Source: Spirometra erinaceieuropaei
Taxonomy: Eukaryota > Platyhelminthes > Cestoda > Diphyllobothriidea > Diphyllobothriidae
Assembly (NCBI GenBank): GCA_902702965.1
Contig: CACRXP010000093.1
Coordinates: 1,034,069-1,098,068, forward strand
Reading direction: 5' to 3'
DNA length: 64,000 bases
The translations under genes were made by a program, and so were the position numbers. Positions 11,729 to 24,059 of this stretch are shown piece by piece. The notes under the pieces were generated by a model, which worked only from the letters and a program-made list of their open reading frames with translations, was not told where the DNA came from and ran no database searches. Every line of letters begins with the position of its first letter. Within the stretch, counting starts at the first letter, position 1.

Positions 11729-12590
11729 CTAGGCCGTCCTCACGCCTCCCGCAGTTAAAGAGTGGACCTCGAATGTTCGGCAATTTGGGTGGACAATAAG
11801 TATGTCCGCGGGGCGTCTAGTTCGAGAGGACCGCCTAGGGGGCTGGACCACTTTTAGAACCTCCACATTCGGAGTCAGGATACTGAAAGTGTCAAAAGTA
11901 AGGTCTATGTCCAACTGGTTATCTGAAGTCATTCGCTGGCTCAATTGGTTCGCGTGTCATTTTACACTTCCTCGACCTGTCTCAACTTCAAAAACTACAC
12001 TATGGGCCTATTCTATTACACCCTCTATAAAGGGTTCCATTCGTGGAACGTAATTCCGTACGTAGACCTCTTCTCCCACCACGAAACAGGATATTCGCGG
12101 CTGAACCTCTCGCATCACAGGTTTCCGATACTGCAGACGTACATCGGGTTGTTTGCCCAGAAATCTTTCCGTCGGAGTTGATCCACCTAGCTTCGCTTTC
12201 GGCGTCGTTCAATAGGCCAACAGAAATGTGTTTAGGTGCTCCATCGTGACGCCTGATTTCCACATCTTTCTCATTGCCCTTTTGGATGTGCCGACAAACC
12301 TTTCGGCCTGGCGATTTGATTGAGGATGGAAAGGCGGCGACCCCATATGTGTGATTCCCCATTATTCACACATCTGCTAAAACGCGCTTGATGTACTCTG
12401 GGTCCAATTATTTGTCAAAATCTCTGCCGGGATTGCATACCTCGAGATTGACTTCTCAGCTTTCGTCACTGTGTTTTCCGCCTTGATTACCGGAAAATTG
12501 AAAACCTCTAGCCATCTCGATCAAACGTCAACCATGATGAGAAACATCTTGTTGCAAAAGGGATCCGTGTAGTCCAGATGGATCCTACTC
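11729..12590 (-). pseudogene. Ty3/gypsy integrase core and C-terminus
   Basis: The minus strand reads an integrase core in one frame interrupted by stops: SRIHLDYTDPF (first catalytic Asp, near 12570), EILTNNWTQS where the second catalytic Asp appears as Asn, and PPFHPQSNRQAERFV (catalytic Glu, about 12300-12340). After this come an LNTFLLAY block, a TPTERFLGKQPD block and, after frame changes, a basic tail with PPRRSSRTRRP ending at 11729. Integrase joins the retroelement cDNA to host DNA. The substituted Asp and the stops mean it cannot work. Order and motifs are typical of Ty3/gypsy pol. Confidence 0.85.
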
Positions 12591-12897
12591 CAGGGTTTCC
12601 TGTCTTCCGGCCACGGCGCTGGTGGGCTTTTCGGGGGTTCTTTGCAAAACGTCCAAAGGGGTCACAACTACGGACACAATTTTCAATGTTTTCGTTAATT
12701 CCGGGCCAGTAAACGTACTTTCTTGCCAACAGTTTAATCCGCGTTATATTCGGGGGTCCAGCATGTAGCTCCCGAAAAACCTTTACCCAATATTTCGCCG
12801 GCACAATCACTCGGTCATCGTCCATTAAGCAGTTCTGCGCAATTTGGGATAACTTCCCAAAGTTCTGCGTCATCATGGGCCATAGTTTGTGTTCCAA
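12508..12897 (-). pseudogene. Ty3/gypsy integrase zinc-binding N-terminus
   Basis: A 129-codon minus-strand frame with RELHAGPPNITRIKLLARKY, then VYWPGINENIENCVRSC. This is the HHCC region of a Ty3/gypsy integrase. The second His is replaced by Pro and the last Cys of the pair is not seen in this frame, so the zinc site is damaged. The frame overlaps the start of the core in another frame, showing a frameshift between them. Confidence 0.85.
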
Positions 12898-12924
12898 CTA
12901 CATCTTCCCGACTTTTTCTCTACT

Positions 12925-13335
12925 TGTTTAACCTTGACAACGCGTCTAGGGCTCCAAATATCTGCGTGGGTATGTATTGAAGGATGAATTCATAGTTCAA
13001 GAGGATTGGTGCCCATCGTTGAATCCGTTTCCCTACATTCTGCGGTATGCCAGCCTTTGTCCCAAGAAGAAACTTCAAAGGCTGATGATACGTGGGTAAA
13101 GTGAAATTTCTGCGATATATAAACTGATAAAATCTCTGGACAGAAAAGTTCCTTTCTCTATCTGACTGTAATTTCTTTCTGCTTTCGCCAGTGACTTCGC
13201 GGCATGTATTAGAGACTGAACTTTTCCGTCCACATTCTTTTGACGCAAGACTGCGACCAGTCCACAGCCAGAGGCGTCGACCTGAACGATCGGTTCATCT
13301 TTATTGCAGTTAGACGACCCTGATTTACACATACG
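12925..13335 (-). pseudogene. Ty3/gypsy RNase H
   Basis: The minus strand reads PIVQVDASGCGLVAVLRQK (RNase H first catalytic Asp in a VDAS context), HAAKSLAKAERNYSQIEK (the S-x-L-x-x-A-E-R-N-Y-x-x-x-E-K block, catalytic Glu), and after a frameshift near 13110 the LPTYHQPLKFLLG block and IQRWAPILLNYEF, ending ALDALSRL at about 12940. RNase H removes the RNA template during reverse transcription. The reverse transcriptase that should lie upstream (above 13335) is missing, so the element is 5'-truncated here. Confidence 0.88.
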
Positions 13336-16280
13336 CAGCCTTAATAATTAGCTGAAGACCAGTGACCTGCAATGGCTGAATTTAAGAAATAAAAAAAATG
13401 ATAACTGGCTTTTCGTGCTTACGTTTTCTTGGTGCCATGCTGGTTGAATTTTAAATGTTTCGGTTTATCATTATAACTGTCGTGCCTGCATAGCAAAAAC
13501 ATCAAATTAGCAAAGCCGAATGACATTTGGCGTACGAGCTGCCATTAGAGCTATTTATTACTCTAAGGCAAGATACGACGAAAACCGATAATCCTGAAAC
13601 TTTGTACTATTTCCCATTAGAAAGCACAACAGAGATTTTATAAACAGACGATGATCTATTAGTATACAGGAAACGTTCAACATATGGCAAAGTGTAAACA
13701 ATGTTAAAAACGATGTCTCCTGCATTCCGTAGAGGAAGAACTGACGGCTGTCTGCTCTTCATGGAATTAAAATAAAAATTGAAAGAATCTCATTTACGTC
13801 GATGAGTTGGCTAACAGGACTGCGCAGGAAAGCATTAAAATTCGGAGAGTACTTTTTTATCACGATCGGCTACGGTAGGATGAACGAAAACCATAAGCCC
13901 TCGGCATAGTGCGGATCGTGTTATACGGAAATTGCGGTAAGTTAGAGTTTCATGGGTGGGGTAGTACGTCGAAGAGTAAGCTGAATTTTGTAGAAAAGGA
14001 CGAAATCCTGCAGATACGGTGTCCAGCCAGACATTTCATGGAACAACACCTCGAATGAATGCCGGACCATCAAGCAACCGAGCTTAACCTTCTGGAGACA
14101 TTCGTTTTATTTTCCAATTAATGTTTTGTTGATCTGCATATTATTGCTTCTCCGCTATTGAGCCATAAATGCCATTCACCAATGCTCAAATAGATTTTGC
14201 ACGTCCATGTATCAGCACATGCTTCACAGCCTACCGACAGCTAATTAAATGGCCTGCAACGTTTTGTGCCAAAATAGCTTTCACCTGAACCAAAAATGCT
14301 CGATTCGTTAGTGTATTACAAGTTGAAAACAGTTCCAAATCCCGCTAAATCAGCTTAATAACTATGGCAGTGGTTGTCAGATTCAAAAATCAGTGCGCAT
14401 AAAAGGTAGTTCATGGGCGGCTCAAGTCTGGAGCTGAGGTGAGAGTATATTCTACAAGAAGAAGATTCCCAAATTCTATGTCTGGGAAGACGGATGGGCT
14501 AGGCCACGTTTACTGACGATTGAGAGCTTAAAAAGAGGCTTTGTACACAGTCACTGCGATCGGGAATACAAATCGAAACATATCGACGAGAATGGTTGGT
14601 TGACTGGAATTCTCACAGAGACACTAAATCGCAAGCCATAACACAGGCGGTTGATTTTTGACTATCGGAAAGCATATATTCACCCAAATAAGTAAATTTC
14701 CATAAAAATGAATAATCTGCCTAATGGATACGCGCATGTTCACTGTCTGGAAAAAAACTTATAATTTGCGAAACAAGTTTTTGTCGGATAACGAACATGA
14801 AGTAAGATTTCCAGCTCTGAAAATTGTTAGCGGTGTCTCCTGCATTTTCCACAAAAGAAGGCATGTGTGTATTGCAAGAGAATTTCAGACACCCTAACCT
14901 GCATCTTCTTCTATTAAAATACCAGCATATAAAAACTCACTTTCTTAACTCTGTGTATGGGGTCCTTACTACATTTGACTGTACTGCTGCAACGTCCACA
15001 CATATGCCATAAATTCCACAATTTAAAATTATAGAAGCCTACTCCTCGTTCACAATTGATTCGTCTACCCTCGACAACGAAAATGTCTACGGTTTGTTGT
15101 ATAGCATGATAGAGAGAGGATGTTGACTTGCGCATACATGAGCCAATGGTAATAGCTGACTTGCGCAGCAACCTTTCCCACTTTCTTCTTCTTTACCCTC
15201 CTTGGTTGTTGGCACAACAGGAGGCGGCTATAGCGTAGTTGCCGACGAAGTATAACAGCTACCATCCCCATCCCGCTTGCGACCTGGCATCCCTAAATGC
15301 ACTTTTTCAGGTTCATGCCATAAAGAATGCGTAGTTGCCCTTACATCATACGTAAAAAGTGAATGATGTTCGTGTCTTACTTAAAAGTTGTGACCGAATT
15401 TATACATTCGTCGACTAAGACTAAAATGCGTTCATTTTGTAAAGATTTTGGTCACTGTTCCAAGAAGTTCCCGCGTACCACATATAACAAGCAGTCTACA
15501 GTGTGCTAAATACAAACGCGTCAGAGTGGCACGCACGTCGCCAAGCTCTGGGTCAATAAAAGTGAGAGTGTCTTTTCCAATGCGTGCATTTAGATGAGTT
15601 GGATCACGAGAAGCCTTAATAACTTATGAGCCTATCCACAGGAAGTGTGTTTTCCTAGCAAACCAAATTGACTGGCTCATTAGTACAAATTTAGTCCCTT
15701 ACGTTAATCCAGAACATCGGAGTGACCACGATTTGTGCCTAACTTCATGCAACTTTAATCACATTAAAATCTGCTGAACGGTTACCGTTTGCGCAATGTG
15801 GCTGGCGTTGTTCATTAATTTGTTCATAGTTCGTCATTCTATGAAGTTTGCTGATACGGCTTTAGGTATTGCTCTTGTAATGTGACCTTGGCTAGCATAT
15901 ACAAAACGCATCAATTGCTAAAATTAGGTACTTTTATAATCGTTTAATAAAACGCAGCAACGTGAAGTGTCAGGAATCATCGTTCCTCATGTCAAATCAA
16001 CTTATGTTTCATAGATAGTAATTCAAACGCGCTGCGTTTGGATTTCAGCGTGCAAAGTGACGCCTCTCTTAAGTTCGAATTAACTGCCTTATATGCCTCC
16101 ACATGATTTGGTTAACATTGATATATCACATCCACGGCGTTAGCAAACCTCGCCCCTATACTTGATTTTTAATAGTTTTTATGACTTAGTTTCAGCTGTG
16201 TGCATGTATAGATAGCGTCTTTTAAATTGTTTTAAAAGCAATATTTAATGTTAATTTATACACTTTGCAGAAATTGGGCG

Positions 16281-16365
16281 ACCGTTATCTCAGCAACTCG
16301 CAAACGGCAGCGGAATGCATTCCAGAATGGATTTAGCCAACACTTTTGGTTACCTGTTAAGCAAG
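16281..16365 (+). repeat. Dispersed repeat fragment
   Basis: Similar in direct orientation to 40212-40295 at roughly 65 percent identity by eye, sharing CGCAAAC(G/T)GCA(G/A)CGGAA and a TAAGC-x-x-x-TGAT stretch near its end. No coding content. It may be an old non-autonomous element. Confidence 0.3.
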
Positions 16366-17609
16366 CTGATCGTAATTGAAATAACTACCTCCTATATTGC
16401 ATTTGAGATCTGGAAATGCATCATCAAATTTGTTGACATTCCACGAACTATCGAATGTCGCACGTACATGTCCGGTTCACCAAACAAATACAACGCATTT
16501 GGCAGCGTAAAATTTATGCAGACAGCACTCATCTTTTCACACACTGCAAGTTACATTTATTTAAATGCAGTAGCTAACCTATCTCATAAAGTGTAAAACG
16601 TTCATCTTAATGGATTTCCTGATGTGATAAGATTACCGGGTCGGGGTGTGATATTGGTGATTGCGCAACGTAAACTCAATGTACTTCAATCATATAATGA
16701 CGGCCGCTTTTTTAAATTTAATGGAGAGGCTGCGCGAAATCATTCTGTTATATGCATGTCTTGAACTAAATACGTGCTGATAAAAAATTATTGCTAAAAA
16801 GGACAGATTAAGGTTTTGACAATGTTATTCAATTCCATACGATTAAGAGCCCGAACTGAGATTCCGCCTGTGATATGGTTCCAAAATGCACGATGTACAC
16901 ATACGTATATTTTTCCCTGGTGTTAGGAAGACGTCTCACGGGAACTAATCTTGTTGCGTAAGATCGGAAATGTTAAAAGAACAGGCATGATGGTTAATGA
17001 CTAGGCAATTCATGGCCTCAAAATTACAAATTTTTTCTAAACTTAAATGTTTCCGCATGAAATCCAAAGAAGTCGTAATTTAAAAAATGAGCTCTAGAAA
17101 CAATATATTATGAATGTTTCAAAAACCCGTTGATTTTATCAACGCACCAAAAATCATTCGGAACGATTGGGGGTAACAATGCCGTCATTTTGTAACTGGT
17201 GACATTTTATGAAACAGACACGAACACGTATTCCAAAGTCTGTTACCTGGCGTTGCTTAATATTGTGTGATTGGGTTGTGCAATAATTGCTGTAACAAGC
17301 GCCTGTAAGTTATTAACTTTAATTGAAAAGCTTCCATATAGAATTTAAGTTGACGTTTCAAAAAGTAGACCAGCTAGACATCCATTGTTAGCATTACTTA
17401 TGACTCACTAATCCAGCCTTTGTCTATAGACTCACTTTACTAATAGTTCGTCTATATAAACGGCCGCCGCAGCCGCTTAATCGACTTATATAGGTTGTTG
17501 TTAAATTAACAAAATATTTGTCCTTGCAATATAGATAAATAAAATGAATTTTTGCGAAAATTGGATTACTTAGGTTTCCCTTTATATCACTTATTAAGGC
17601 CTATGGATT

Positions 17610-17915
17610 TTGCCATACAGTAAAAAGGAGGGAATCAATAAAAATAAAAAAAAATATTTTCAAACTTATCTCAGATTTCACAAAAGTTTTAAACACCCTG
17701 AAAGTACGCACAACATTCTGATTTTGTTCACTTATCCTCTAAATTCTTTTATGCGATATGGATGTTTTTTTTCTTTTGGTTTGACTTTACGGGCTGCCCC
17801 AGAGGGCATGAGGGGTGAAAATTCGGAGCAAATTATTTTTACTTCTTTTGAAGTCTTTGGCTACTCTCACTTTGAACTGAGCTACGATGACCGTGACTTG
17901 AGTCTTGCCAACTGA
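17610..17915 (+). pseudogene. Unassigned frame sharing a peptide with 63.9 kb
   Basis: A 101-codon plus-strand frame. Its last third reads FTSFEVFGYSHFELSYDD before a stop soon after. The window's right end encodes FTYTNVIGYASFELSYED on the minus strand. The two align without gaps at DNA level, with several differences at third codon positions, as expected if both come from one coding family. I do not recognise the protein. The first two thirds of this frame (lysine-rich, then hydrophobic) look random. Confidence 0.3.
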
Positions 17916-19156
17916 CTGGATGATTCCGTCATATCAGAAATGCATTGTTATGGAGTAATGATAGGCCATAATTGACAGACCATCCTACAAATATTCATTA
18001 CATGCATGTTGCTCTAGACAGCCCAGCACTTGCATATCAATCTTATCTACAGATTGGTCAGGCTTTGCATTATACACCGACAAGAATGATTAACCGACTA
18101 GCTAGATCTGATAACACAGTGAAATACAGTGAAATACTTGTACGTCTTCCAAATTACCTATGTATTCTTATTAATTGTAGCTTCCAATGAAACATTGGCA
18201 TTCGTTGAAAGAAAAGAGTAAGGTGAATTCATCGCCTATTCGTTTTACTGACAATGGGGTCATATCCACGCTCGCCTTGAGATGATTATCGAACAGTTGT
18301 GATGTTCTTCGTATGACACAGGTTTTTTTACATGTTGGAAAGGATATAGAGGGACTTTTCAGAAAACCTCTTTAAAAGACATAATCCGTGGTTATATAGA
18401 GCCATAATTCGAGCTCATGCGTTTATGCGTCGAAATGAAATAAAATGGCTAATGCCATTTAGTTAATACAAGCCAAGACATGTGTAGAATTAAATGCCCT
18501 TATCCATTTTCATATAATGCGTTCTGGCCTCTTAAGTTAATTGGCGAACTTTGCGTTATCTAAAGCCCCTACCACGCACAACCTTGGGGTTTTTTGAACG
18601 TTGTTTGCTTTGTAGAAGATGTTCGGTATATCAGAACAGAAGGCGGGAGAAGTATGGCCGACAGAGAAAGTGATGTAAGTCGAATACGGGAATTCGGACT
18701 TACAAACTGTATAGGTGGCCGATAAGTGTACGTGGAATTAATAATCAATACCCATTTATTCGCTCAGATTAGGTGATTTGTCCTCTTTAAGAAGATCGAT
18801 GTATGTAACCGCTTCAATAAAACAGACAAATTTCAGCCGAACAGCAAAACTGAATCAAGTAAACTAAGCAATAATCCTAACGCGAATTGTCGTTTGCTAC
18901 CAGGCGTTATATTAGAAATCTGAATTCTGCTGCGTTTCCTGGCACACGTTAGTGCGAAAGATCGGGCAAAGCTTCCTCTTTGAGAGAGAGAGAAATGCTT
19001 TATTTTGAAAATAACAATCAAAACTTTCAGCAAAAAACGGTTCTCCAGTACACATTGATTACCATAGAGATTAACAGGTATTGGACAGACAGGTGGACAT
19101 CATTATTTATGAAAAAAGGATTCTAAGGTGCAAGATCAAGTTTTAATTTTTGTTTT

Positions 19157-20640
19157 TCAAGCATTTTTGCAGGTGAGATACCGGGCTAGAAATGGCAGTA
19201 TGGAATTCTGATAAGCCGAAGTGCGACAAGGGATGTGGCGAAAGCATCGAGGCATGGGGCGTAAGGATTTCGCAGCCATTAACTCATTATGAAGGGGATG
19301 GACGGTGTCATTCAGAATTCGATCAGCAAATTGCTCCGCCGTATTAAAGTGTCGCTGCACGGTGATATCAACTAAAATATGATAGGAAACACCAGCAGCA
19401 GAGGCGAGCTTTTGAATGAGACGTTTAAAAATAATTAGATCTTTTTTAAGTAAAGCTGGAAAAATAACTGGAGAACAATAAAGAATGAGTGGAAGAATAC
19501 AGCCATCTATGAATCGCCAGATTAAGGACTGGGGTGTGTGATATGAACGTAGACGATGAATGTAATAAACAAGTTTTGGAATTTTTGTTAAAACGGGTTT
19601 CCATATGAAGAGAGAAAGAGAGATTTGAAAACAAAGTAACATCTAGGTACCGGAAAGAGGATACCTCATTGGCATGAATATCCAAAGTTTCAGGAATGGA
19701 AGAGGGTCGCAATCGAAACACACGCTGTACTGATTTCGAATTGTTGAGTAGGAGTCCATTATTCGACGACCATGCGGAGACGTGATCTAAGCCATCCTTT
19801 AATGATTGTAGGTGAGTCAGGTTTTTGAGTGGGTGGCCTACGACCATGTCATCGGCATACTTAACATACATTTAGTCGTTTGGCGATCTCAAATCATCAG
19901 TATATAGAGAGAAAAGATGAGGGGATAAGATGGCACCTTGGAGAACTCCACAATTATTTGGATGAATAGAAGATTTTCTCTTTCCCGAGTGGACAAACTG
20001 TGTGCGGAAGGAACAATAATCTCTAAGCCAAGAAACAACCCAGCTCTGAGCGTCACACGCAGCTGCTTTGGTCAGAAGGATTTGGCGCGGAATAGTGTTG
20101 AAGGCGGATGAGTAGTCGAGAAAAGCACATGCATATGCACGGCATCCCTTGTCTAAGTCTCTCAAAGCTGAATGAACAACTAAAGCAACAGCATCCAAGG
20201 TGCTACGCTTTGCCTTGTATGCAAATTGTAGAGGATCAGAAAAATTGACAGAGGAGTATTTAAGGGAATCTAATGCAACTCGTTCAGTAAGTTTCAGGAG
20301 TACAGAACAGCAAGCAATAGAACGGAAAGATTAAGGAGCAAATGTTAAAGATTTTTTAGGGATTAGAGTAATTCTTACTGTACGCCAGGCGTCAGGAATC
20401 TTGGACTCTATGAAGGATAGATTATTAAGGTGGGTCAAGACGGGAGCTATCTGCGAACAGCAGACTTAAGGAGAAAAGGAGAGACACCGTCCGGCCCAGC
20501 CGCCGTAGACCCGCGAACCTTTTTGAGATGTTGTTCCACTGTTGTCACAGTCACAGATGTAAAGTCGCATGGTGGTAGGTAAATTTCGTTTTGGCGAGAA
20601 GGGGAGTCGTTAGAAGTACAGATAAAATTCCGATTTAAAG
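19157..20640 (-). pseudogene. LINE reverse transcriptase
   Basis: The minus strand shows AAGPDGVSPFLLK near 20500 (start of the RT domain), then after stops a 108-codon frame (20198-19872) with CAFLDYSSAFNTIPRQ (catalytic Asp motif) and GVLQGAILSP. After a stop comes a 141-codon frame (19871-19446) opening with MYVKYADDMVVG (catalytic YADD) and a SAWSSNNGLLLN thumb motif. A further shift leads to a 161-codon frame ending at 19157. The catalytic residues survive; stops lie around 20200-20470 and 19871, and there is a frameshift near 19500. Confidence 0.87.
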
Positions 20641-20993
20641 AGTTTAAATCTACGTCAATGGGTTCAAGTATATTACGTTGACCAGTGAGACGCTTGAGAT
20701 TCCTCCACAGTTCAGCAGAAGGAAAAGGAGAGGAGGGGGTGGATGAAGTAGAAAAAAGTTGACTAACGAATAAACCGTTAAGTCTGGCAACTTATTTCCT
20801 TATTAAAACATTGATATCCTTCGCCTTGTCACGCTGACCTAGTTTGTAGAAGGCTTCTTTGCGACGTCTCAAGTGTTTGAAGTATGGTGAGGAGATTCTG
20901 TCAGGCCTGACCATAACAGTTTCACGGGGACAAAAAATATCAAAAAATGTGATTCAAAAATATCGTAAGATTGTTAGAGCATAATTCAGCACT

Positions 20994-22107
20994 TTATAGT
21001 GCTAGAAAAGTTGGGATGGTACTAGTAATCGAACTCTGCAGTAAGTGAACCTTATCTACGGATGTGTCTCGAACAGTAATTTTCCTCTCGGGTTTTGTAA
21101 GCAGTTGACGCTTAGAGGTGGAATAGACTTTTAGAAGTCCTAGTAGCACTGAGTGATCAGACCTGGAGACCGGAGCTCTATTTTTAATACAAAAAAACGT
21201 TGGGTAATTGGTCAAGATGTGATCAAGAAGGGCATCAGCCCGTGTATTGAATGAAACAAGGTCATCAAAACCCAGAAGGATAATGGGCCGAAAACACACA
21301 CGGTTAAAATCACCGCACAAAAGAATAAGATGGTCTGAGGATAATGAAGCAAGTTTTGTGTGAGGAAGTCAAAAAACGGCCCAGAGAGCCTTCATGTGTG
21401 GAAGGGGGGATGAAAATACTGACAAATAGAATACCCTTAAAGCTATTTAACAAATTGGGCTTACAGATAACAGCAATTACATCAATTAAATCACCAGAAT
21501 ATGAAAACAGGGGCTTACAATTTACACACCAGTCTTGATTGACAAAAATGGCCACTCCTCCACCTCTACTGCCTGTTGGAGATGCTCTATCATTTCGAAA
21601 ACAACAAAATATCGAAGGAGTGATCAGTTCCGAGTCAATATGGCTATTCAACCACGTCTCCTGAAGGCAAATTACTCCTGTTTTGCCATGTTCTTTGGTT
21701 GACAGAAGTAATTCCAAATCATGGGCTTTGTTAAATATCGATCGACAGTTAGTCGAAAGAAAACCCGGGATTGACAACTTGTTATTAGGCTGGCCTTTAA
21801 GCGCAACTTGCCATCCACAGCGATGTTGCTTTCGAAATATTGGCCTTTGCTGATACGAACGTGGGAAGGCCAACGAGGAAGGACGAGAAACAGGACAAGT
21901 TGTCAGAGTGTAACTGCTGCTGGCACGGTGAGTTCGTTGCGTTTGTGAACGTGAGGACGCCAAAGTAGGACAATTGCAGAAACGACAAATTGACCGCAAA
22001 GTGCAAACACTAGAGTCATGATCAGGAGGCGGACAAATCGATGCAGAAATTGCGCAGTGTTTAAGCTCCTTTAAAAAGGTACTAGCGTACTGTAAAGACG
22101 ACCTCAT
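20994..22107 (-). pseudogene. LINE endonuclease (APE type) with Cys-rich N-terminus
   Basis: The first frame (22107-21310, 265 codons) begins with a Cys/His patch (CTLRSICRFCNCP) and a basic linker, then the nuclease: STNCRSIFNKAHDLELLL, VICLQETWLNSHID (catalytic Glu) and RGGGVAIFV. A frameshift near 21315 moves to a second frame (21320-20994) holding CGDFN and SRSDHSVLL, the conserved Asn- and Asp-His-containing motifs. The enzyme nicks target DNA to prime reverse transcription. All main motifs are present, but the reading frame is split, so no intact protein is made. Confidence 0.85.
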
Positions 22108-24059
22108 AGGAATAGATCAATTAAAACAAAGGAATAAGACTGGGGTATGCAAGTAATAAGTATTCACTTGACTGGAGGGAAAAAACAAAAACGGCGGCTC
22201 AATTTCAGAACGATAAATTATGATTTTATTGTGTTTTGGGCATTTGTTTCTTCCCATATGTGGATAGATACAGGCCCTTACATTGTTTGAAACAAATTGC
22301 AAGCAAGGCTAATGATTGAAGAAGGGTCACGTCCCGAATTGTATATCATCATTAACTGCTTATGCTCCGAGTTTTAGTTGTACATCCAGCATTTTATGCC
22401 CTGTGGTTTTATCCTCGATCATCCACATGATCCGTGCATCGCAGGCAGATTACCTGTCATTTGACATAAAATGCTTCGTCGCATCGGAAGCACATGCACG
22501 AATCCATCCTGATATAAATGCCTGTTGTAATTTGCATTATAAACATGCGACAAAACCGGCGCTTAGGATGCTTTGAGTTTATTCAATCATATTTATCTGC
22601 ACATAAGCTGTCCATTCAAGCTTATTTGAAAACTTACAGCAATCGGATCCCAGTATGCATATGATGTTCAGCAACTATAGGGGATCAGAAACCAAATCGG
22701 TGTTCATAATCACGACAACGGCCGACACCTACCTAAATTGTTTCATCATCGGAATTTTAAAGAAACTGTTTTATTTTGAGTATGCACACGCTAATCGTTC
22801 AACTCTTGTCAATCCTGCATACTCATTGGTTAGTAAATGGACCTTGGATATTGGATGAAAAACTAGCTTAAAAGCCGCATTATCAGCCGTTTGTCGTAGA
22901 ACATGGACCCCATGTTTCGTGAAATTTTTATTATAGTAATTTATTGTGTGTTTGCGGAGGCCTGCTTCTCCTCGTGGAATCAACGGTACGTCTTTCCCCA
23001 ACAGAGTTAAAGTTATAAAAATGGGGGATTGAAACCGCATGTAGTTTTGTTTTATTGTGTTTGATATATGGTTTTGCGGACTGAGGGCTTTTGTATTATT
23101 TCGCATGCGCACGTCTTAAACGTGTTTAAAACCGGGTTTTATTTCAGTGCACTATCAAAATGCCCACGGAGGGGTGACGCGTTATTTATAGACGATGTCG
23201 TGGACCATTTGCTTCGAAAGACCTTATGTAGGGAGGTGATAATTCCCCTGCCACTCAAAAGTCATTTTTGGATAAAAGTGCGTTTTGAACGAAGCAAAAC
23301 CCAAATTAAATGTCGTTTCCTAACCGATATTGCTGAAGCCAGATACGTGCAGTATGCCTGCTTTGTTGAGTATTCGCGGACTCAAATTTCTATGTGGGAG
23401 AAGGTACTTCGAATGTTTTTATGCATTTTGTATCTATGCAAATTTGTTCGCTTATCTAAACTGGTAACTGAGTGCTTAACGAGGATTTTCGTTTGCTGCT
23501 CAAATGGAATGATCTTTATGCACATAAGAACTAGTGGTTTATCTCAATCCTCACATTAAGCTCAAATAGCGGATAATTGCAGTAGGTAGGGTATTTTCTG
23601 CCGCTCTTACCGACGTATCGAAATGTTTTTACTTTGAAGTGAGCGCAAATACCATAGTTCTGAACAACCTGGTGGGCTACACTCATTACTATTCTTAAGT
23701 AAATCATAGTAAATTTCTTGCAGATGTATTAAATCTGGATGCTAAGTTTTGCACAACACAACAGAAGCAGACTCAACGGGATTTAAAAATACATAAATCA
23801 ATTCGGATAATAGCAGAAAGCCTCGTGGAATTCAAATATTGTGCTAACTAGACCGATAAGGGGCTCAAGAATTTCACTTACGATGAAGACGGATTACGTG
23901 GCAAAATTTGGAATTAATCTCACGGAACGTATTGAGTTCTCAAAATCCGGAAGACATGGATCTGACTGAAACGGTTGGGGGTAGTGCACAAACATCAACG
24001 CAACAAAGGATTTCTGTTTGTCAAAAGGAGTCTGAATGATCTAGACCTGGGAGTATGAC
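22108..24059. other. No recognised gene
   Basis: Contains a 163-codon plus-strand frame (23068-23559) and a 113-codon minus-strand frame (22771-23112). The minus one includes LGKDVPLI and FKLVFHPISKVHLL, which faintly resemble the linker before the GIY-YIG domain in some PLEs, but no nuclease motif follows, so I leave it unassigned. The plus one shows no domain. Confidence 0.35.

Larger units (their letters stand above)
13336..18984. other. Long stretch without a recognised gene
   Basis: More than 5 kb of AT-rich DNA with short random-looking frames. Three details: a weak dispersed repeat at 16281-16365 similar to 40212-40295; a TATA-like TATATAAA at about 17453-17460 preceded by GACTCAC motifs and followed by a GC-rich block, with no gene attached; and a peptide-level match at 17841-17903 to the window's right end (separate entry). 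Confidence 0.4.
18985..22107 (-). mobile_element. CR1/L2-like LINE, best preserved in the window
   Basis: A non-LTR retrotransposon of about 3.1 kb on the minus strand with an APE-type endonuclease followed by a reverse transcriptase. Decay is light relative to its neighbours: long frame segments survive, interrupted by a few stops and shifts. The 3' end is placed near 18985, where the minus strand shows a short CT microsatellite after an AATAAAG-like signal. The 5' end is placed at the start of the endonuclease frame; a leader may extend to about 22300. LFSLYTDDL and KYADD text resembles the L2/Rex1 side of the CR1 group, but the clade is uncertain. Confidence 0.85.

Noticed and set aside
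17400..17480. Promoter with TATATAAA and upstream GACTCAC motifs
   Set aside because: No gene follows within 1 kb and such motifs are common by chance in AT-rich DNA.
23068..23559. 163-codon plus-strand frame as a host gene
   Set aside because: No domain, no splice-like context, mixed composition; a frame this long can occur by chance in 64 kb.
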